Shown here: positions 47,686 through 56,641 of the stretch, piece after piece
How the letters are laid out: each line of letters starts with the position of its first letter
Position numbering within the stretch: the first letter of the stretch is position 1
From: Peribacillus simplex
GTDB lineage: Bacteria > Bacillota > Bacilli > Bacillales > DSM-1321
Assembly: GCF_001542915.1 (NCBI RefSeq)
Contig: NZ_LNNH01000025.1
Span: forward strand, 27,207 to 91,206
Direction of reading: 5' to 3'
Length of the DNA stretch: 64,000 bases
Notes under the pieces: generated by a model
What the model saw: only the letters and a program-made list of their open reading frames with translations
Told to the model about the DNA's origin: nothing
The model's database searches: none
Position numbers and translations under genes: made by a program

Positions 47686-48417
47686 ATGCTTATTGTCATC
47701 TTTAACTTGATTTTTTATTTATTCGTCGTCACCATGAATTTTTTGGCCAATTTTCTGCCATTCAACGGCCAAACATCCGGAGAGGTCTCCGATAAACTGG
47801 ATGTACTTTTCACCCCTGCCGGTTATGTATTTTCCATATGGGGGTTCATTTACCTTCTACTCGCCATCTGGGTATTCAGGCAGTTTGCAGGTGAGCACAG
47901 GAACAGTCCTGCTGCCGAGGCATCATTCCCGTGGTTCGCTTTAAGCTGTGTGCTGAATGGGGCCTGGCTCTTGGCTTGGCATTACGAACACTTTTTGTTA
48001 TCCGTTTTCATCATCCTTGCGCTTTTAACTACGCTTTTGGTCATTTATACACGTATTAAAAAGGTTGCGCACACTGGCTTCGACCTATTTCCATTTTCCA
48101 TTTATTCAGGTTGGGTAAGCGTTGCGACCATAGCTGATATTTCTTATTACCTCACTTATATTGAATGGGACGGTTTTGGGATTTCAAAGGTCACCTGGAC
48201 GATCACTATGCTGATTGTAGCAACAATCCTGGCTTTTGCCTTTTCAAGCAAAAACCGGGATTGGGGCTATCCGCTCGTATTCGTTTGGGCGTTCATCGGC
48301 ATCGGGGTCCGCAATGATGCCAACTACCCAGTCATTACGACCATTTCCTATATCCTTGCCGCTGTCATCTTGGTCATATCCGTGACCATCTTCATCAGGA
48401 ATCGAAGGAATATATAA
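47686..48417 (+). CDS. TspO/MBR-like tryptophan-rich membrane protein
   Basis: 243 residues with about six or seven membrane segments and many Trp: FSIWGFIYLLLAIWVF, LNGAWLLAWHYEHF, IYSGWVSVATIADISYYLTY and RDWGYPLVFVWAFIGIG. This fits the larger TspO-like family of Bacillus rather than the 160-residue TspO. Such proteins bind tetrapyrroles or other ligands; the job here is unknown. First host gene after the prophage; the ribosome site is AAGGAGG. Confidence 0.8.
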   Translation: MLIVIFNLIFYLFVVTMNFLANFLPFNGQTSGEVSDKLDVLFTPAGYVFSIWGFIYLLLAIWVFRQFAGEHRNSPAAEASFPWFALSCVLNGAWLLAWHYEHFLLSVFIILALLTTLLVIYTRIKKVAHTGFDLFPFSIYSGWVSVATIADISYYLTYIEWDGFGISKVTWTITMLIVATILAFAFSSKNRDWGYPLVFVWAFIGIGVRNDANYPVITTISYILAAVILVISVTIFIRNRRNI

Positions 48418-48432
48418 ATAGATACAAGTGCC

Positions 48433-49608
48433 TCAAAAGGCTTGTTGCAGATCGTCCCAGATGTCTTGCCAAGCTTCCAGTCCAACCGATAATCGGATGA
48501 GCTGATCGCTGATGCCCATTTGCCGGCGCGAATCTTCAGGGACGGCCGAGTGCGTCATGGTAGCGGGATGCTGGATCAAGGTTTCGGCATCCCCTAGGCT
48601 GACGGCAATTTTGATTAATTGCAGTTTATTGAGAAATCCCTGGGCATCCTCTTTTGTACCCTGCAATTCAAAAGAAATAAGACCTCCCCCATGTTTCATC
48701 TGCTTTTCCATAATATAATGGTCCTCATGCGTTTCATCCCCTGGATAGTAGACCCGTTTCACCTTTGGATGCTTCTTCAGCTCGCGGAAGATTTCCATTG
48801 CATTGGCAGAGTGCCGATCCATCCTCACAGGCAAAGTCTTCAATCCCCGCAATAGTAACCAGGCATCGAATGGGGAAATGATCCCGCCAATATCTTTTTG
48901 TGTCGTTCCCGCTACGTGATTCATGAAGTCTTTGCTGCCTACGACAAGCCCGGCAACGACGTCCCCATGTCCGCATAGATATTTCGTTGCGCTGTGAAGG
49001 ACGATGTCACAGCCATATTCAAGCGGTCTCTGTAAGTAGGGGGTGGAAAAGGTATTATCGACAACCACTGTCACATTGCACTCCTTCGCAACTCTCACCA
49101 CCATCTGTAAATCAATCATTTTCATCGTCGGATTTATCGGGGTTTCCACATAAATGCAGGTCGTTTGCGGACGGATCATCCTCCTCACCTGCTCCTCTGT
49201 ATCCATTGCACAAAAATCATGATCGATGCGATATTTATTTTTCATTAACTGCAAAAGACCGAACGTGCAGCCATATAATCCCTGTGAACAAAGGATGTGG
49301 TCATCCGTTTTAGTCAAAGCCAATAGCACAGCCGAGACCGCAGCCATCCCCGAACCGAAGGCAAGCCCCACTTCAGCTCCCTCCAAGGCGGCGATTTTTG
49401 CTTCCAGCACCTGTACCGTTGGATTTCCAAGACGAGAATATATATATCCATCTTCCAAACCTGCAAAACGCCGTTCCCCTTGCTCCGCCGTATCGAAAGT
49501 GAAAGTAGAGGTCTGGAATAAGGGTGCAGTCAAGCTCCCTAAATGCTCCTTCGAGTCATATCCTTCATGGATGACTGACGTTTCGAATTGTTTATGCTTA
49601 TCTGCCAT
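48433..49608 (-). CDS. Methionine gamma-lyase (Cys/Met metabolism PLP enzyme)
   Basis: Breaks methionine (or cystathionine) into a thiol, 2-oxobutyrate and ammonia. 391 residues. PLP lysine in LHSATKYLCGHGD (Lys about 204), YSRLGNPTVQVLE, ALEGAEVGLAFGSGMAAV and PINPTMKM are family motifs. LYGCTF (about 107-112) carries the Cys that marks methionine gamma-lyase rather than cystathionine lyases. ATG at 49,608 follows GGGAGGAG; an upstream start at 49,623 has none. A cre box lies 54 bases before the start, suggesting CcpA control. Confidence 0.85.
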   Translation of the reverse strand: MADKHKQFETSVIHEGYDSKEHLGSLTAPLFQTSTFTFDTAEQGERRFAGLEDGYIYSRLGNPTVQVLEAKIAALEGAEVGLAFGSGMAAVSAVLLALTKTDDHILCSQGLYGCTFGLLQLMKNKYRIDHDFCAMDTEEQVRRMIRPQTTCIYVETPINPTMKMIDLQMVVRVAKECNVTVVVDNTFSTPYLQRPLEYGCDIVLHSATKYLCGHGDVVAGLVVGSKDFMNHVAGTTQKDIGGIISPFDAWLLLRGLKTLPVRMDRHSANAMEIFRELKKHPKVKRVYYPGDETHEDHYIMEKQMKHGGGLISFELQGTKEDAQGFLNKLQLIKIAVSLGDAETLIQHPATMTHSAVPEDSRRQMGISDQLIRLSVGLEAWQDIWDDLQQAF

Positions 49609-49661
49609 ATTGACTCCTCCCAACCTATGTCTCTTCCTATTTTATGCCAGAAATCATGTTA

Positions 49662-49677
49662 TTGGAAGCGTTTTCAT
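49662..49677. promoter_or_regulatory. cre box (CcpA site) upstream of the lyase gene
   Basis: TTGGAAGCGTTTTCAT matches the WTGNAANCGNWNNCAW consensus at every defined position. Confidence 0.65.
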
Positions 49678-49760
49678 TAAGTGTGTACATCATTTTCACG
49701 TCCTAATATGGTCCCACCCTTGCTGATAACTTCCGGTCATCTTATTCATGCAACAGAACG

Positions 49761-49790
49761 AAAAAACCATCCTACAGCGAATGGTTTTTT
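49761..49790 (-). terminator. Terminator of the YczE-like operon
   Basis: Stem AAAAAACCAT / ATGGTTTTTT with 10-base loop; it covers the stop codon of the YczE-like gene. Confidence 0.75.
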
Positions 49791-50413
49791 CCTTTATCAC
49801 TATTTGCGGTTGAGCTAAAGGAACTTAATCTATTACGAATCAGCGGGGTAAAGTAATTAAGAACCGGACCTCCCAAGCAAACGGTTAAGAGCGTTCCAAT
49901 ACCGATCGGCCCGTTGAAAGCGAGTGCCATTCCCAAGAAGAAAAGATAAATGAATGTTTTTGAGAATAATATATTCATGCCAGTTAAATCCTGAATGATG
50001 AACATCAAACGATCTACAGGAATAGGGGCAAAGTTGGCATGTAAATAAATAGCCGTTCCTAACCCGATGACTGTTAATCCGACTAGTACACAAATAAGTT
50101 TAGTGAGCATATGTTCCGGTTGTATCAAGGTTTGCAGTAAATAGAGCCATAGATCAATCCCAATGCCTGTTATAAAAGCTGTTATTAACCCTAACACTTC
50201 CGGCCTTTTCCTGTTTAATAAGGCATTAAACAATATCATGATGGCCGCTATGATGAATTCCCAGCTTCCAACCGTCAGGCCGACTTGTATGGAGAGTCCG
50301 ACCAAAAGGGCATCGAATGGCGATGTTCCTAGATCCGATTGTATCGTCAAGGAACAGCCTAGTGTTAAAATCATGATCCCCGTTACATAGTGGATGAACT
50401 TCGTTTTACCCAC
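49772..50413 (-). CDS. YczE/YyaS/YitT-family membrane protein
   Basis: 213 residues, five or six membrane helices: IMILTLGCSLTIQSDLGTSP, ITGIGIDLWLYLL, LGTAIYLHANFAPIPVDRLM and IGTLLTVCLGGPVLNYF. The DLGTSPFD and PVDRLM motifs fit YczE. In B. subtilis YczE is needed for surfactin/bacillaene-type synthesis; that role is not implied here. GTG start. 11 bases behind the GNAT gene, likely one operon divergent from marR. Confidence 0.85.
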   Translation of the reverse strand: MGKTKFIHYVTGIMILTLGCSLTIQSDLGTSPFDALLVGLSIQVGLTVGSWEFIIAAIMILFNALLNRKRPEVLGLITAFITGIGIDLWLYLLQTLIQPEHMLTKLICVLVGLTVIGLGTAIYLHANFAPIPVDRLMFIIQDLTGMNILFSKTFIYLFFLGMALAFNGPIGIGTLLTVCLGGPVLNYFTPLIRNRLSSFSSTANSDKGKNHSL

Positions 50414-50424
50414 GTTAAACAGCC

Positions 50425-50865
50425 TTATTCATTAATCAATTCTTTTATCATGAGAATATGGGGACCGCCGTCTTCCATGAAAACATCTGAAGAAGTCCGG
50501 TAGCCAAGCTTTTGATAAAAGCCCTCGGCTTGAGTTTGCCCATGTAATTTAACCTGCGCTATCCCCTTCTCCCTTGCGATTTCTTCCAATGTTTTTATGA
50601 TCGTTTTTCCTAGGCCGAACTTCCGATAAGCCTCCAGGATACAGATCCTTTCCAATTTTCCTAACTCATCGACGACCCTTAGCCGCCCAGTTCCGACAGG
50701 CTGATCATTATAAAAAACTAAAATATGGTCAGCTTGACCATCGAGTGTATCGAATTCGTCAAATTCATCTTCCAATCCGAAACCTTGTTCCTCAACAAAT
50801 ACTTCTTTTCTGATTGCAAAAGCTAAATCCAATTCGTCAGCCATCGTTATTTTTTTTGAATCCAC
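50425..50865 (-). CDS. GNAT acetyltransferase (YjcF/ElaA-like)
   Basis: 146 residues of the GNAT fold. AIRKEVFVEEQGFGLEDEFD is the ElaA/YjcF opening; GTGRLRVVDELGKLERICIL and the acetyl-CoA loop RKFGLGKTIIKTLEE (about 85-99) follow, then YQKLGYRTSS. Substrate unknown. GTG start with AAAGGTGATG upstream. First gene after the MarR operator, co-transcribed with the YczE-like gene. Confidence 0.85.
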   Translation of the reverse strand: MDSKKITMADELDLAFAIRKEVFVEEQGFGLEDEFDEFDTLDGQADHILVFYNDQPVGTGRLRVVDELGKLERICILEAYRKFGLGKTIIKTLEEIAREKGIAQVKLHGQTQAEGFYQKLGYRTSSDVFMEDGGPHILMIKELINE

Positions 50866-50948
50866 TGAACTTCATCACCTTTCTAGATTTATTCCATTAG
50901 ACAAGTCATAATACATTCATAACCTTGTAATAGTATAAATGAAATTCA

Positions 50949-50970
50949 TTTTGTTGTAAATACAACAAAA
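50949..50970. promoter_or_regulatory. MarR-type operator
   Basis: Dyad TTTTGTTGTA-AA-TACAACAAAA, perfect apart from the AA centre, 20 bases before the marR ATG and 80 bases from the GNAT start. Typical for MarR autoregulation in a divergent pair. Confidence 0.7.
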
Positions 50971-50990
50971 AAAGAAATGGGGATTTTCGA

Positions 50991-51443
50991 ATGAAGGAAA
51001 TACTTCGTGAAATAGGAATGATTGCAAGAGCATTGGACTCGATAAGCAATATAGAATTCAAAGATTTTGACCTGACGAAGGGTCAGTATTTATATCTTGT
51101 CCGAATCTGTGAAAATCCTGGGATCATTCAAGAAAAGGTAGCAGAAATGATAAAGGTTGACCGCACGACAGCAGCTCGTGCCATCAAAAAGCTCGAGAAT
51201 CAAGGTTTCATTGTAAAGAAAAATGATGATCACAACAAAAAAATCAAAAAATTATATCCTACTGATAAGGGTGATAGGGTTTATGTATATTTAAAGAAAG
51301 AAGGCGAGTATACCGACAAGGTCGCCTTGGCCGGTTTTTCTCCTAAAGAAATTGAAACGATGTTTCATCTTCTTCACAAGGTCAGAAAGAATATTGAGGT
51401 CGATTGGGAATATGTGAAGAAAGGAAACAAAAGAGAGTATTGA
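50991..51443 (+). CDS. MarR-family regulator
   Basis: 150 residues with the MarR winged helix: LTKGQYLYLVRICENPG, IIQEKVAEMIKVDRTTAARA, IKKLENQGFIVKKNDDHNKK (wing) and LYPTDKG. It probably represses itself and the divergent GNAT/YczE operon through the TTGTTGTA-AA-TACAACAA operator. The ribosome site GGGGA is moderate. Ligand unknown. Confidence 0.88.
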   Translation: MKEILREIGMIARALDSISNIEFKDFDLTKGQYLYLVRICENPGIIQEKVAEMIKVDRTTAARAIKKLENQGFIVKKNDDHNKKIKKLYPTDKGDRVYVYLKKEGEYTDKVALAGFSPKEIETMFHLLHKVRKNIEVDWEYVKKGNKREY

Positions 51444-51462
51444 TCTTCCATTCAGTTCAATT

Positions 51463-51495
51463 AACAAGCGACAGCCATAACGGCCGTCGCTTGTT
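51463..51495. terminator. Convergent terminator marR / yfmL-like
   Basis: 10-bp perfect stem AACAAGCGAC / GTCGCTTGTT between convergent genes; short T/A tracts. Confidence 0.65.
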
Positions 51496-51502
51496 CGAAG
51501 AT

Positions 51503-52639
51503 CTATTCGTCGTCCACGATATTACCACCATAGAAGGTTACTCTCGATAGGGGGATATCCAGTTCACGAGCCATTTTTTTCAACTCGCGCTCCTCCCTTT
51601 CCGTCACGATGGAAATGACGGTGCCATCAGCACCGGCACGTCCGGTTCTCCCTGATCTATGGATATATTGGTCGATATTATCGGCCATATCAATATGAAC
51701 GACTGCAGTCAGACCTTTAATATCAAGCCCTCTTGCCGCTACATCCGTCGCAATAAGCATAGGTGATTTGCCTGAACGGAGCTTGCGCAACGCTTTTTCC
51801 CGATCGACTTTATTGGATTCTCCGTGAAGGACTCCCATCTCGATTCCTTTGTAACTCAGCTTTTCATGTAAAACGCTCAGCTCAGCTATATCGTTAAGGA
51901 AGGCAAGGGCCTTCACATCTTTGATCCTCGTGATTTTTTCAAGAATCTTGGATTTTTCCCTTCTCTCTACAACAAAGTAAAGATGGTCCACCTTCGATTC
52001 CATTTTTTCATGCTTATCGACCTTTATCAGTTCAGGTTCATTCATGAATTTACGAGCCGCTTGTTCCGTTTCCGCTGGCAATGTTGCTGAAAACACCAAG
52101 ATTTGCCGGTCCTTTAGCGTCGCCTTAATAATATTTTGGATCGTGCCCATGTGCTCAGCAGTAATCAATTGGTCGCCCTCATCAAGCACAATCGTCTTAA
52201 CTTCATGCATCTTCAATTTCTTTTGGGCAATCAATTCAAAGATCCGTCCTGGTGTCCCGGCAATGACCTGTGGATGTTTCTTCAGTTTGTCCAACTGCCT
52301 TTTTACGTTAGCGCCGCCGATGAATGCTGCGCCGGTTATACCGCTTCCCTCTGACCAAATCCGCACTTCTTCATTGATTTGCATGACCAGTTCACGGGAT
52401 GATGCCAAAATCAAAGCTTGGGGGGATTTTTTTTCAGGATCTATTTTTTCTAGCAATGGCAATAAATACGCTAATGTTTTTCCTGTTCCAGTCGGTGATT
52501 CAGCCATGATGTCTTTTCCTTCGACGATTACGGGAATCGCTTTCGTTTGGATCGGTGTAAGCTGCCCGAATCCAGACTTTTTCCATACCTCTTGGATATA
52601 TGGTTTTCTATCGTTCAATAATGCAGGTAATTCGCTCAT
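51503..52639 (-). CDS. yfmL: DEAD-box RNA helicase, YfmL-like
   Basis: 378 residues, the short helicase form of YfmL, which helps ribosome assembly and growth in the cold in B. subtilis. Q motif (FGQLTPIQTKAIPVI), motif I SPTGTGKT, PGRIFEL, motif II VLDEGDQL (DEGD instead of DEAD), SATLP, RGLDIKG and HRSGRTGRAG are all present. No C-terminal basic tail. ATG at 52,639 follows AAAGGAGAACG; the longer frame to 52,678 has no ribosome site. Confidence 0.88.
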   Translation of the reverse strand: MSELPALLNDRKPYIQEVWKKSGFGQLTPIQTKAIPVIVEGKDIMAESPTGTGKTLAYLLPLLEKIDPEKKSPQALILASSRELVMQINEEVRIWSEGSGITGAAFIGGANVKRQLDKLKKHPQVIAGTPGRIFELIAQKKLKMHEVKTIVLDEGDQLITAEHMGTIQNIIKATLKDRQILVFSATLPAETEQAARKFMNEPELIKVDKHEKMESKVDHLYFVVERREKSKILEKITRIKDVKALAFLNDIAELSVLHEKLSYKGIEMGVLHGESNKVDREKALRKLRSGKSPMLIATDVAARGLDIKGLTAVVHIDMADNIDQYIHRSGRTGRAGADGTVISIVTEREERELKKMARELDIPLSRVTFYGGNIVDDE

Positions 52640-52686
52640 ATCGTTCTCCTTTAATAAAAAACTTTTCCTAACTTCCATAGTACCAT

Positions 52687-53964
52687 TTATTCTTGTCCAG
52701 TAGCCAACGGAATCCGAATTGTAACGGTCGTCCCTTTGTTGACCTCACTTTCAAAATCCAGCTCCCCGTCCAGCCGGTGTACGATCTTGCGGCAAATTGC
52801 CAGGCCGATCCCCGTGCCCTTCTCTTTCGTCGAATAAAAAGGCTCACCGATCCGTTCAAGGCGTTCCGGCTCCATACCGCTGCCATTATCACTGATGCTG
52901 ATCACAGCGTTATCATTGATGATTTGCAAGGATATATCAATTTCGCCATTTTCGTCAATCGCTTCAATGCTGTTCTTCACAATATTGATGAAAAGCTGTT
53001 TGAGTTCTATTGAATCGGCCATGATTGAAATCGGCTCAGCGGTTTTAATCCTAAGCATCATCTCGATATTGTTTAAGTTCGTTTCCGCGTTCATCAAAGT
53101 GAACACCTGCTGTACACTGTCTGCGAGATCGATCCTTCGAAAAGCAACATCCTGTTTCTTTCCAAGAATAAGCAATTCACTGGAGATGATATTGATACGG
53201 TCGATTTCCTTCAACATGATATCGGAATGCAGGGGATTGACCTCCTTCGTGATATCCATTAATTGGACGAACCCTTTTAATGAGGTCAGTGGATTCCGAA
53301 TCTCATGGGCGACGGCAGCTGCCAGATGTCCAATGACCGATAGCTTTTCGGACAAGACCATCAATTCTTCTTCTCGCCGCACTTCGGTAATATCCCTGAC
53401 GATTGCATATACACCTAGCATTTCCGATTGAACGATGATCGGTAAAAAGGTGACACGGATGATCCGCTTTTCATTTCTCATGTTTTGGAAGGTCGTTTCG
53501 AATTTCACAGCTTCGCCTTGAAGGGACTGTGTAAAAAAAGCAGATATCTTTTCCGCTTCATTCCAATTAATGAGGTGATTGCAATTCTTCCCCATCAAGC
53601 TGTCATTATGCTGCCCTAACAGCTTTTCCGCTTCAGGGTTGATGGAAACGACATTTCCTTCAAGGTTCAATTCAATGACACAATCGGGGTTATGCTTGAA
53701 AAGCGACTGATACTGTTCATCCTTAAGATTGAATTCCTGCTGCGACCTTAACATTTTCCCCGTCCAATACCGGATTAAGAAATATAAGAATATCCCGGTT
53801 ATGAAAATGAAGGCCCATCCTTTGGAGTGTTGAAACATCGCATATATCTGAACATCTGACTTTGCCTGTGTCATCGAGAAATAATCCGAGACAAAAATCC
53901 ATAAGACCCCAATGATTATATATATAAGGGCTACTTTACCTGCAATTTTATGAGTTTGGTTCAT
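52687..53964 (-). CDS. PAS-domain sensor histidine kinase
   Basis: 425 residues. Two membrane segments (about 10-30 and 50-68), a PAS domain (about 85-195: YQSLFKHNPDCVIELNLEGN, SINPEAEKLLGQ), a HisKA domain with AVAHEIRNPLTSLKGF (His about 222) and a HATPase domain with KNSIEAIDENGE (N box), ISDNGSGM and GTGIGLAICRKIV. The order and SLKGFVQLM pattern fit the sporulation kinase group (KinB/KinC/KinD/KinE-like), but no response regulator is adjacent. ATG at 53,964 after AAAGGAAAAG. Confidence 0.88.
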   Translation of the reverse strand: MNQTHKIAGKVALIYIIIGVLWIFVSDYFSMTQAKSDVQIYAMFQHSKGWAFIFITGIFLYFLIRYWTGKMLRSQQEFNLKDEQYQSLFKHNPDCVIELNLEGNVVSINPEAEKLLGQHNDSLMGKNCNHLINWNEAEKISAFFTQSLQGEAVKFETTFQNMRNEKRIIRVTFLPIIVQSEMLGVYAIVRDITEVRREEELMVLSEKLSVIGHLAAAVAHEIRNPLTSLKGFVQLMDITKEVNPLHSDIMLKEIDRINIISSELLILGKKQDVAFRRIDLADSVQQVFTLMNAETNLNNIEMMLRIKTAEPISIMADSIELKQLFINIVKNSIEAIDENGEIDISLQIINDNAVISISDNGSGMEPERLERIGEPFYSTKEKGTGIGLAICRKIVHRLDGELDFESEVNKGTTVTIRIPLATGQE

Positions 53965-54013
53965 ATCTTTTCCTTTGTATGTTTTTGGTTTATCATTCCC
54001 AATTTTGCTCAAA

Positions 54014-54040
54014 AAAAGCCCTCATGTTTTAAACATAAGG
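54014..54040 (-). terminator. Minus-strand intrinsic terminator
   Basis: Stem CCTTATGTTT / AAACATGAGG with a seven-U run on the minus strand. It follows the doubtful 68-codon frame at 54,029-54,235. Confidence 0.65.
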
Positions 54041-54235
54041 ACCCTTTTGATATTGTACCATATTTTTTGTAAACATTTTGAATATCTCATCAAAAATCAA
54101 ATAACTATTCATGAGATTCTCTTGCTTTGGAACGACTGAAAGCAACGACCGCTCATATTGAAAAAAGGTAGGCAGATCCCAAACACCAATATTTACAATT
54201 GTGTTGGCTGGTACTAGAATGAAGTCAACGAACAC
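54029..54235 (-). CDS. Doubtful 68-aa frame
   Basis: Open frame from GTG at 54,235 without a good ribosome site; an inner ATG (MNSYLIFDEIFKMFTKNMVQ) has only AAGAGAA upstream. The single support is the intrinsic terminator that overlaps its end. May be a small peptide gene or chance. Confidence 0.3.
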   Translation of the reverse strand: MFVDFILVPANTIVNIGVWDLPTFFQYERSLLSVVPKQENLMNSYLIFDEIFKMFTKNMVQYQKGPYV

Positions 54236-54331
54236 AGCTTTCGTGCATGTATGGATGTTTCACCAACATGCTCCGATTGATATGAATTGAAATCGAAGAA
54301 ACGAGATTAGATTATTAGGAGGTATTTGCCC

Positions 54332-56377
54332 ATGCAATCCTATATCAATCAGCCTGATGGAATCTTTCCCTCAGTTTGCTCTCTTGATTGTCCGGATCAA
54401 TGCGGTTTATTGCTGCACAAGAAAGACGGGAAAATCATCAAGGTTCAAGGCGACCCGGACCATCCCGTCACGAAAGGGAATATTTGCAATAAAGTAAGGA
54501 ATATGACCGAGCGCCTATACGATCCAAAACGATTAAAGCAGCCACTAAAGCGCATCGGCCCAAAAGGGGAAGGTCACTTCGCACCCATCAGCTGGGAAGA
54601 AGCGATTGACACCATCACTGCCAATTGGAAGGAATTGATCAAAAAACACGGTCCCGAAAGCATCCTTCCTTACAGCTTTTACGGAAATATGGGGAACCTC
54701 AGCGCCGAGGGGATGGATCGCCGTTTTTTCCATAAGCTCGGCTCCAGCATGCTTGAGCGCTCCATATGTAACGCGGCCGGTTCCGTCGGCTACAGCTATA
54801 CAATGGGCGGATCTTTCGGCATAGACCCTGAAGAAACGATCCATACCAAGCTTTTCATCATGTGGGGCATTAATGCGGTGAGCACCAATATGCACCAAGT
54901 TACGCTTGCCCAGCAAGCCAGGAAAAACGGAGCCAAAATAGTCGTCATTGATGTACACAAAAACCAAACAGGTAAATGGGCTGACTGGTTCATCCCCATC
55001 CTCCCTGGTACCGACAGTGCCCTCGCCCTCGGTTTAATGCACATCCTATATGAAGAGAATTTAATCGACCAGCCTTTTCTCGATGCATATACAGTGGGTG
55101 CCGAACAATTGCGCGAACATGTCCGTCAATACGACCCGGCGACCGTATCGGGTATCACAGGTGTGCCCATTGAGGATCTATATGAATTAGCGAGGATGTA
55201 CGGAACGACCGCCCCTTCATTCGTCCGAATCGGCAATGGCCTGCAGCACCATGACAATGGCGGCATGGCAGTACGTACCATCGCCTGCCTTCCTGCACTT
55301 ACCGGCCAATGGATGGAAAAAGGCGGCGGCGCGACCAAAGGCAATTCAGGATACCTGGCATTCAATACAAATGCCTTAAGACGCCCTGACTTATTACAGG
55401 ATAAAACGACGCGGACGATTAATATGAACCAAATCGGCCAGGCCCTTTTGGAAAAAGAAAACCCGATTCGCTCCATGTTTGTATATGGCTCCAACCCGGC
55501 GCTAGTCGCCCCGAATGCCAATAAGGTACAGGAAGGCCTTAAGCGCGAAGATCTTTTCACAGTGGTCCATGATTTATTTTTAACCGAAACGGCCATGTAT
55601 GCTGATATTGTCCTCCCTGCCACTTCTTCCTATGAAACGGAGGATTTTTATAATTCCTATTGGCATAATTACATTCAAATTCAAAAACCTATAGTCAAAA
55701 AATACGGCAATTCGAAATCGAATGTTGAATTGTTCAAGCTGTTGGCTGTTGGGATGGGCTTTCAAGACCCAGCTTTTAAAGACTCAGAGGAAGATATGAT
55801 CCGACAGGCTCTCGATTTCCCGGATAACCCATATTTAGACGGCATCACCTATGACTCCCTTTCGAAAGACCAGTTTGTCAAGGCGAAGATGAAGCCGCTG
55901 TTCCCGGGTAAGCTGCAAACACCTAGCGGCAAAATCGAACTTTATTCCGAAAGGATGAAACAGCTCGGTTACGATCCATTGCCAACATATAAGCCAATCA
56001 TAAAGGACAGCGACCTGCCCTTTTTATTCATACCGGCACCTAACCATAACTTCTTGAACTCAACCTTTTCCAATAACGCCAAACATATTTCATTGGAAAA
56101 GGAACCGAAATTGCATATGAATGCGATTGACGCCAAAAGATTGGGTATCGTTACTGGTGATATGGTCAGGGTTTGGAACGAACGCGGGGAATGCCTGTTG
56201 AAGGCAGCAGCAGGTGAAAATGTATTGCCAGGCGTGCTGGTCAGCCAGGGCTTATGGCAAAAGACGCCCGAAACGAAGCAGCACATCAATGTCCTCACGC
56301 CTGATCGCCTATCAGACATGGGTAATGGCGCCGTTTTCTTTTCAGGACGAGTTGATCTTGAAAAATCCCGGCATTAG
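54332..56377 (+). CDS. Molybdopterin oxidoreductase (YyaE-like)
   Basis: 681 residues. An N-terminal 4Fe-4S site CSLDCPDQC ... GNICNK (C-x3-C-x3-C ... C, about 13-48), the large molybdopterin domains (about 60-530: PISWEEAIDTI, GNMGNLSAEGMDRRFFHKLG, NPALVAPNANKV, VVHDLFLTETAMYADIVLPA) and a C-terminal molydopterin dinucleotide binding domain (about 560-670: FIPAPNHNFLNSTFSN, VTGDMVRVWNERGE). Close to B. subtilis YyaE, whose substrate is unknown; DMSO-reductase/formate dehydrogenase family. ATG 54,332 follows AGGAGGT. Lone gene. Confidence 0.88.
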   Translation: MQSYINQPDGIFPSVCSLDCPDQCGLLLHKKDGKIIKVQGDPDHPVTKGNICNKVRNMTERLYDPKRLKQPLKRIGPKGEGHFAPISWEEAIDTITANWKELIKKHGPESILPYSFYGNMGNLSAEGMDRRFFHKLGSSMLERSICNAAGSVGYSYTMGGSFGIDPEETIHTKLFIMWGINAVSTNMHQVTLAQQARKNGAKIVVIDVHKNQTGKWADWFIPILPGTDSALALGLMHILYEENLIDQPFLDAYTVGAEQLREHVRQYDPATVSGITGVPIEDLYELARMYGTTAPSFVRIGNGLQHHDNGGMAVRTIACLPALTGQWMEKGGGATKGNSGYLAFNTNALRRPDLLQDKTTRTINMNQIGQALLEKENPIRSMFVYGSNPALVAPNANKVQEGLKREDLFTVVHDLFLTETAMYADIVLPATSSYETEDFYNSYWHNYIQIQKPIVKKYGNSKSNVELFKLLAVGMGFQDPAFKDSEEDMIRQALDFPDNPYLDGITYDSLSKDQFVKAKMKPLFPGKLQTPSGKIELYSERMKQLGYDPLPTYKPIIKDSDLPFLFIPAPNHNFLNSTFSNNAKHISLEKEPKLHMNAIDAKRLGIVTGDMVRVWNERGECLLKAAAGENVLPGVLVSQGLWQKTPETKQHINVLTPDRLSDMGNGAVFFSGRVDLEKSRH

Positions 56378-56389
56378 CAGATCCGAGGA

Positions 56390-56580
56390 AATATCTGCTG
56401 TTTTTCTGGATTCATCGAAGATTTGGAGGACTATATCTGAGGTTTTTTCCGTTTTATCGATGAATTTTGGAATATATACATGGCTTTGCCCGATTTATCT
56501 GCGATTCTGGGAATTCATCTTCAATTTCCCCCTATTTATCTGCGAATCTAGAAATTCATCTGCGGTTTTTCCAGACCGTA
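56390..56580. repeat. Imperfect 35-60 base repeats rich in TATCTGCG
   Basis: Between two genes a unit of the type TATCTG[CA][GT]-N-TTTTT or TTCTGGAATTCATC recurs at about 56,390, 56,430, 56,495 and 56,536. The clearest pair share TTATCTGCGA(T/A)TCT-x-G(A)AATTCATCT. Non-coding; function unknown, possibly a dispersed chromosomal repeat. Confidence 0.5.
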
Positions 56581-56594
56581 GCATATACACAGAA

Positions 56595-56626
56595 AAAGGC
56601 CATTCCACAAGGAACGGCCTTTCTTT
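56595..56626. terminator. Bidirectional terminator
   Basis: 12-bp stem AAAGGCCATTCC / GGAACGGCCTTT, loop ACAA, T run on both strands. Serves the oxidoreductase and the aldehyde dehydrogenase that converge here. Confidence 0.85.
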
Positions 56627-56641
56627 TCCTAATACTAGCTC

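Noticed and set aside
49609-49760. S-box or T-box leader before the methionine gamma-lyase gene
   Set aside because: The leader is too short and lacks the conserved S-box helices or a terminator/antiterminator; only the cre box is convincing.
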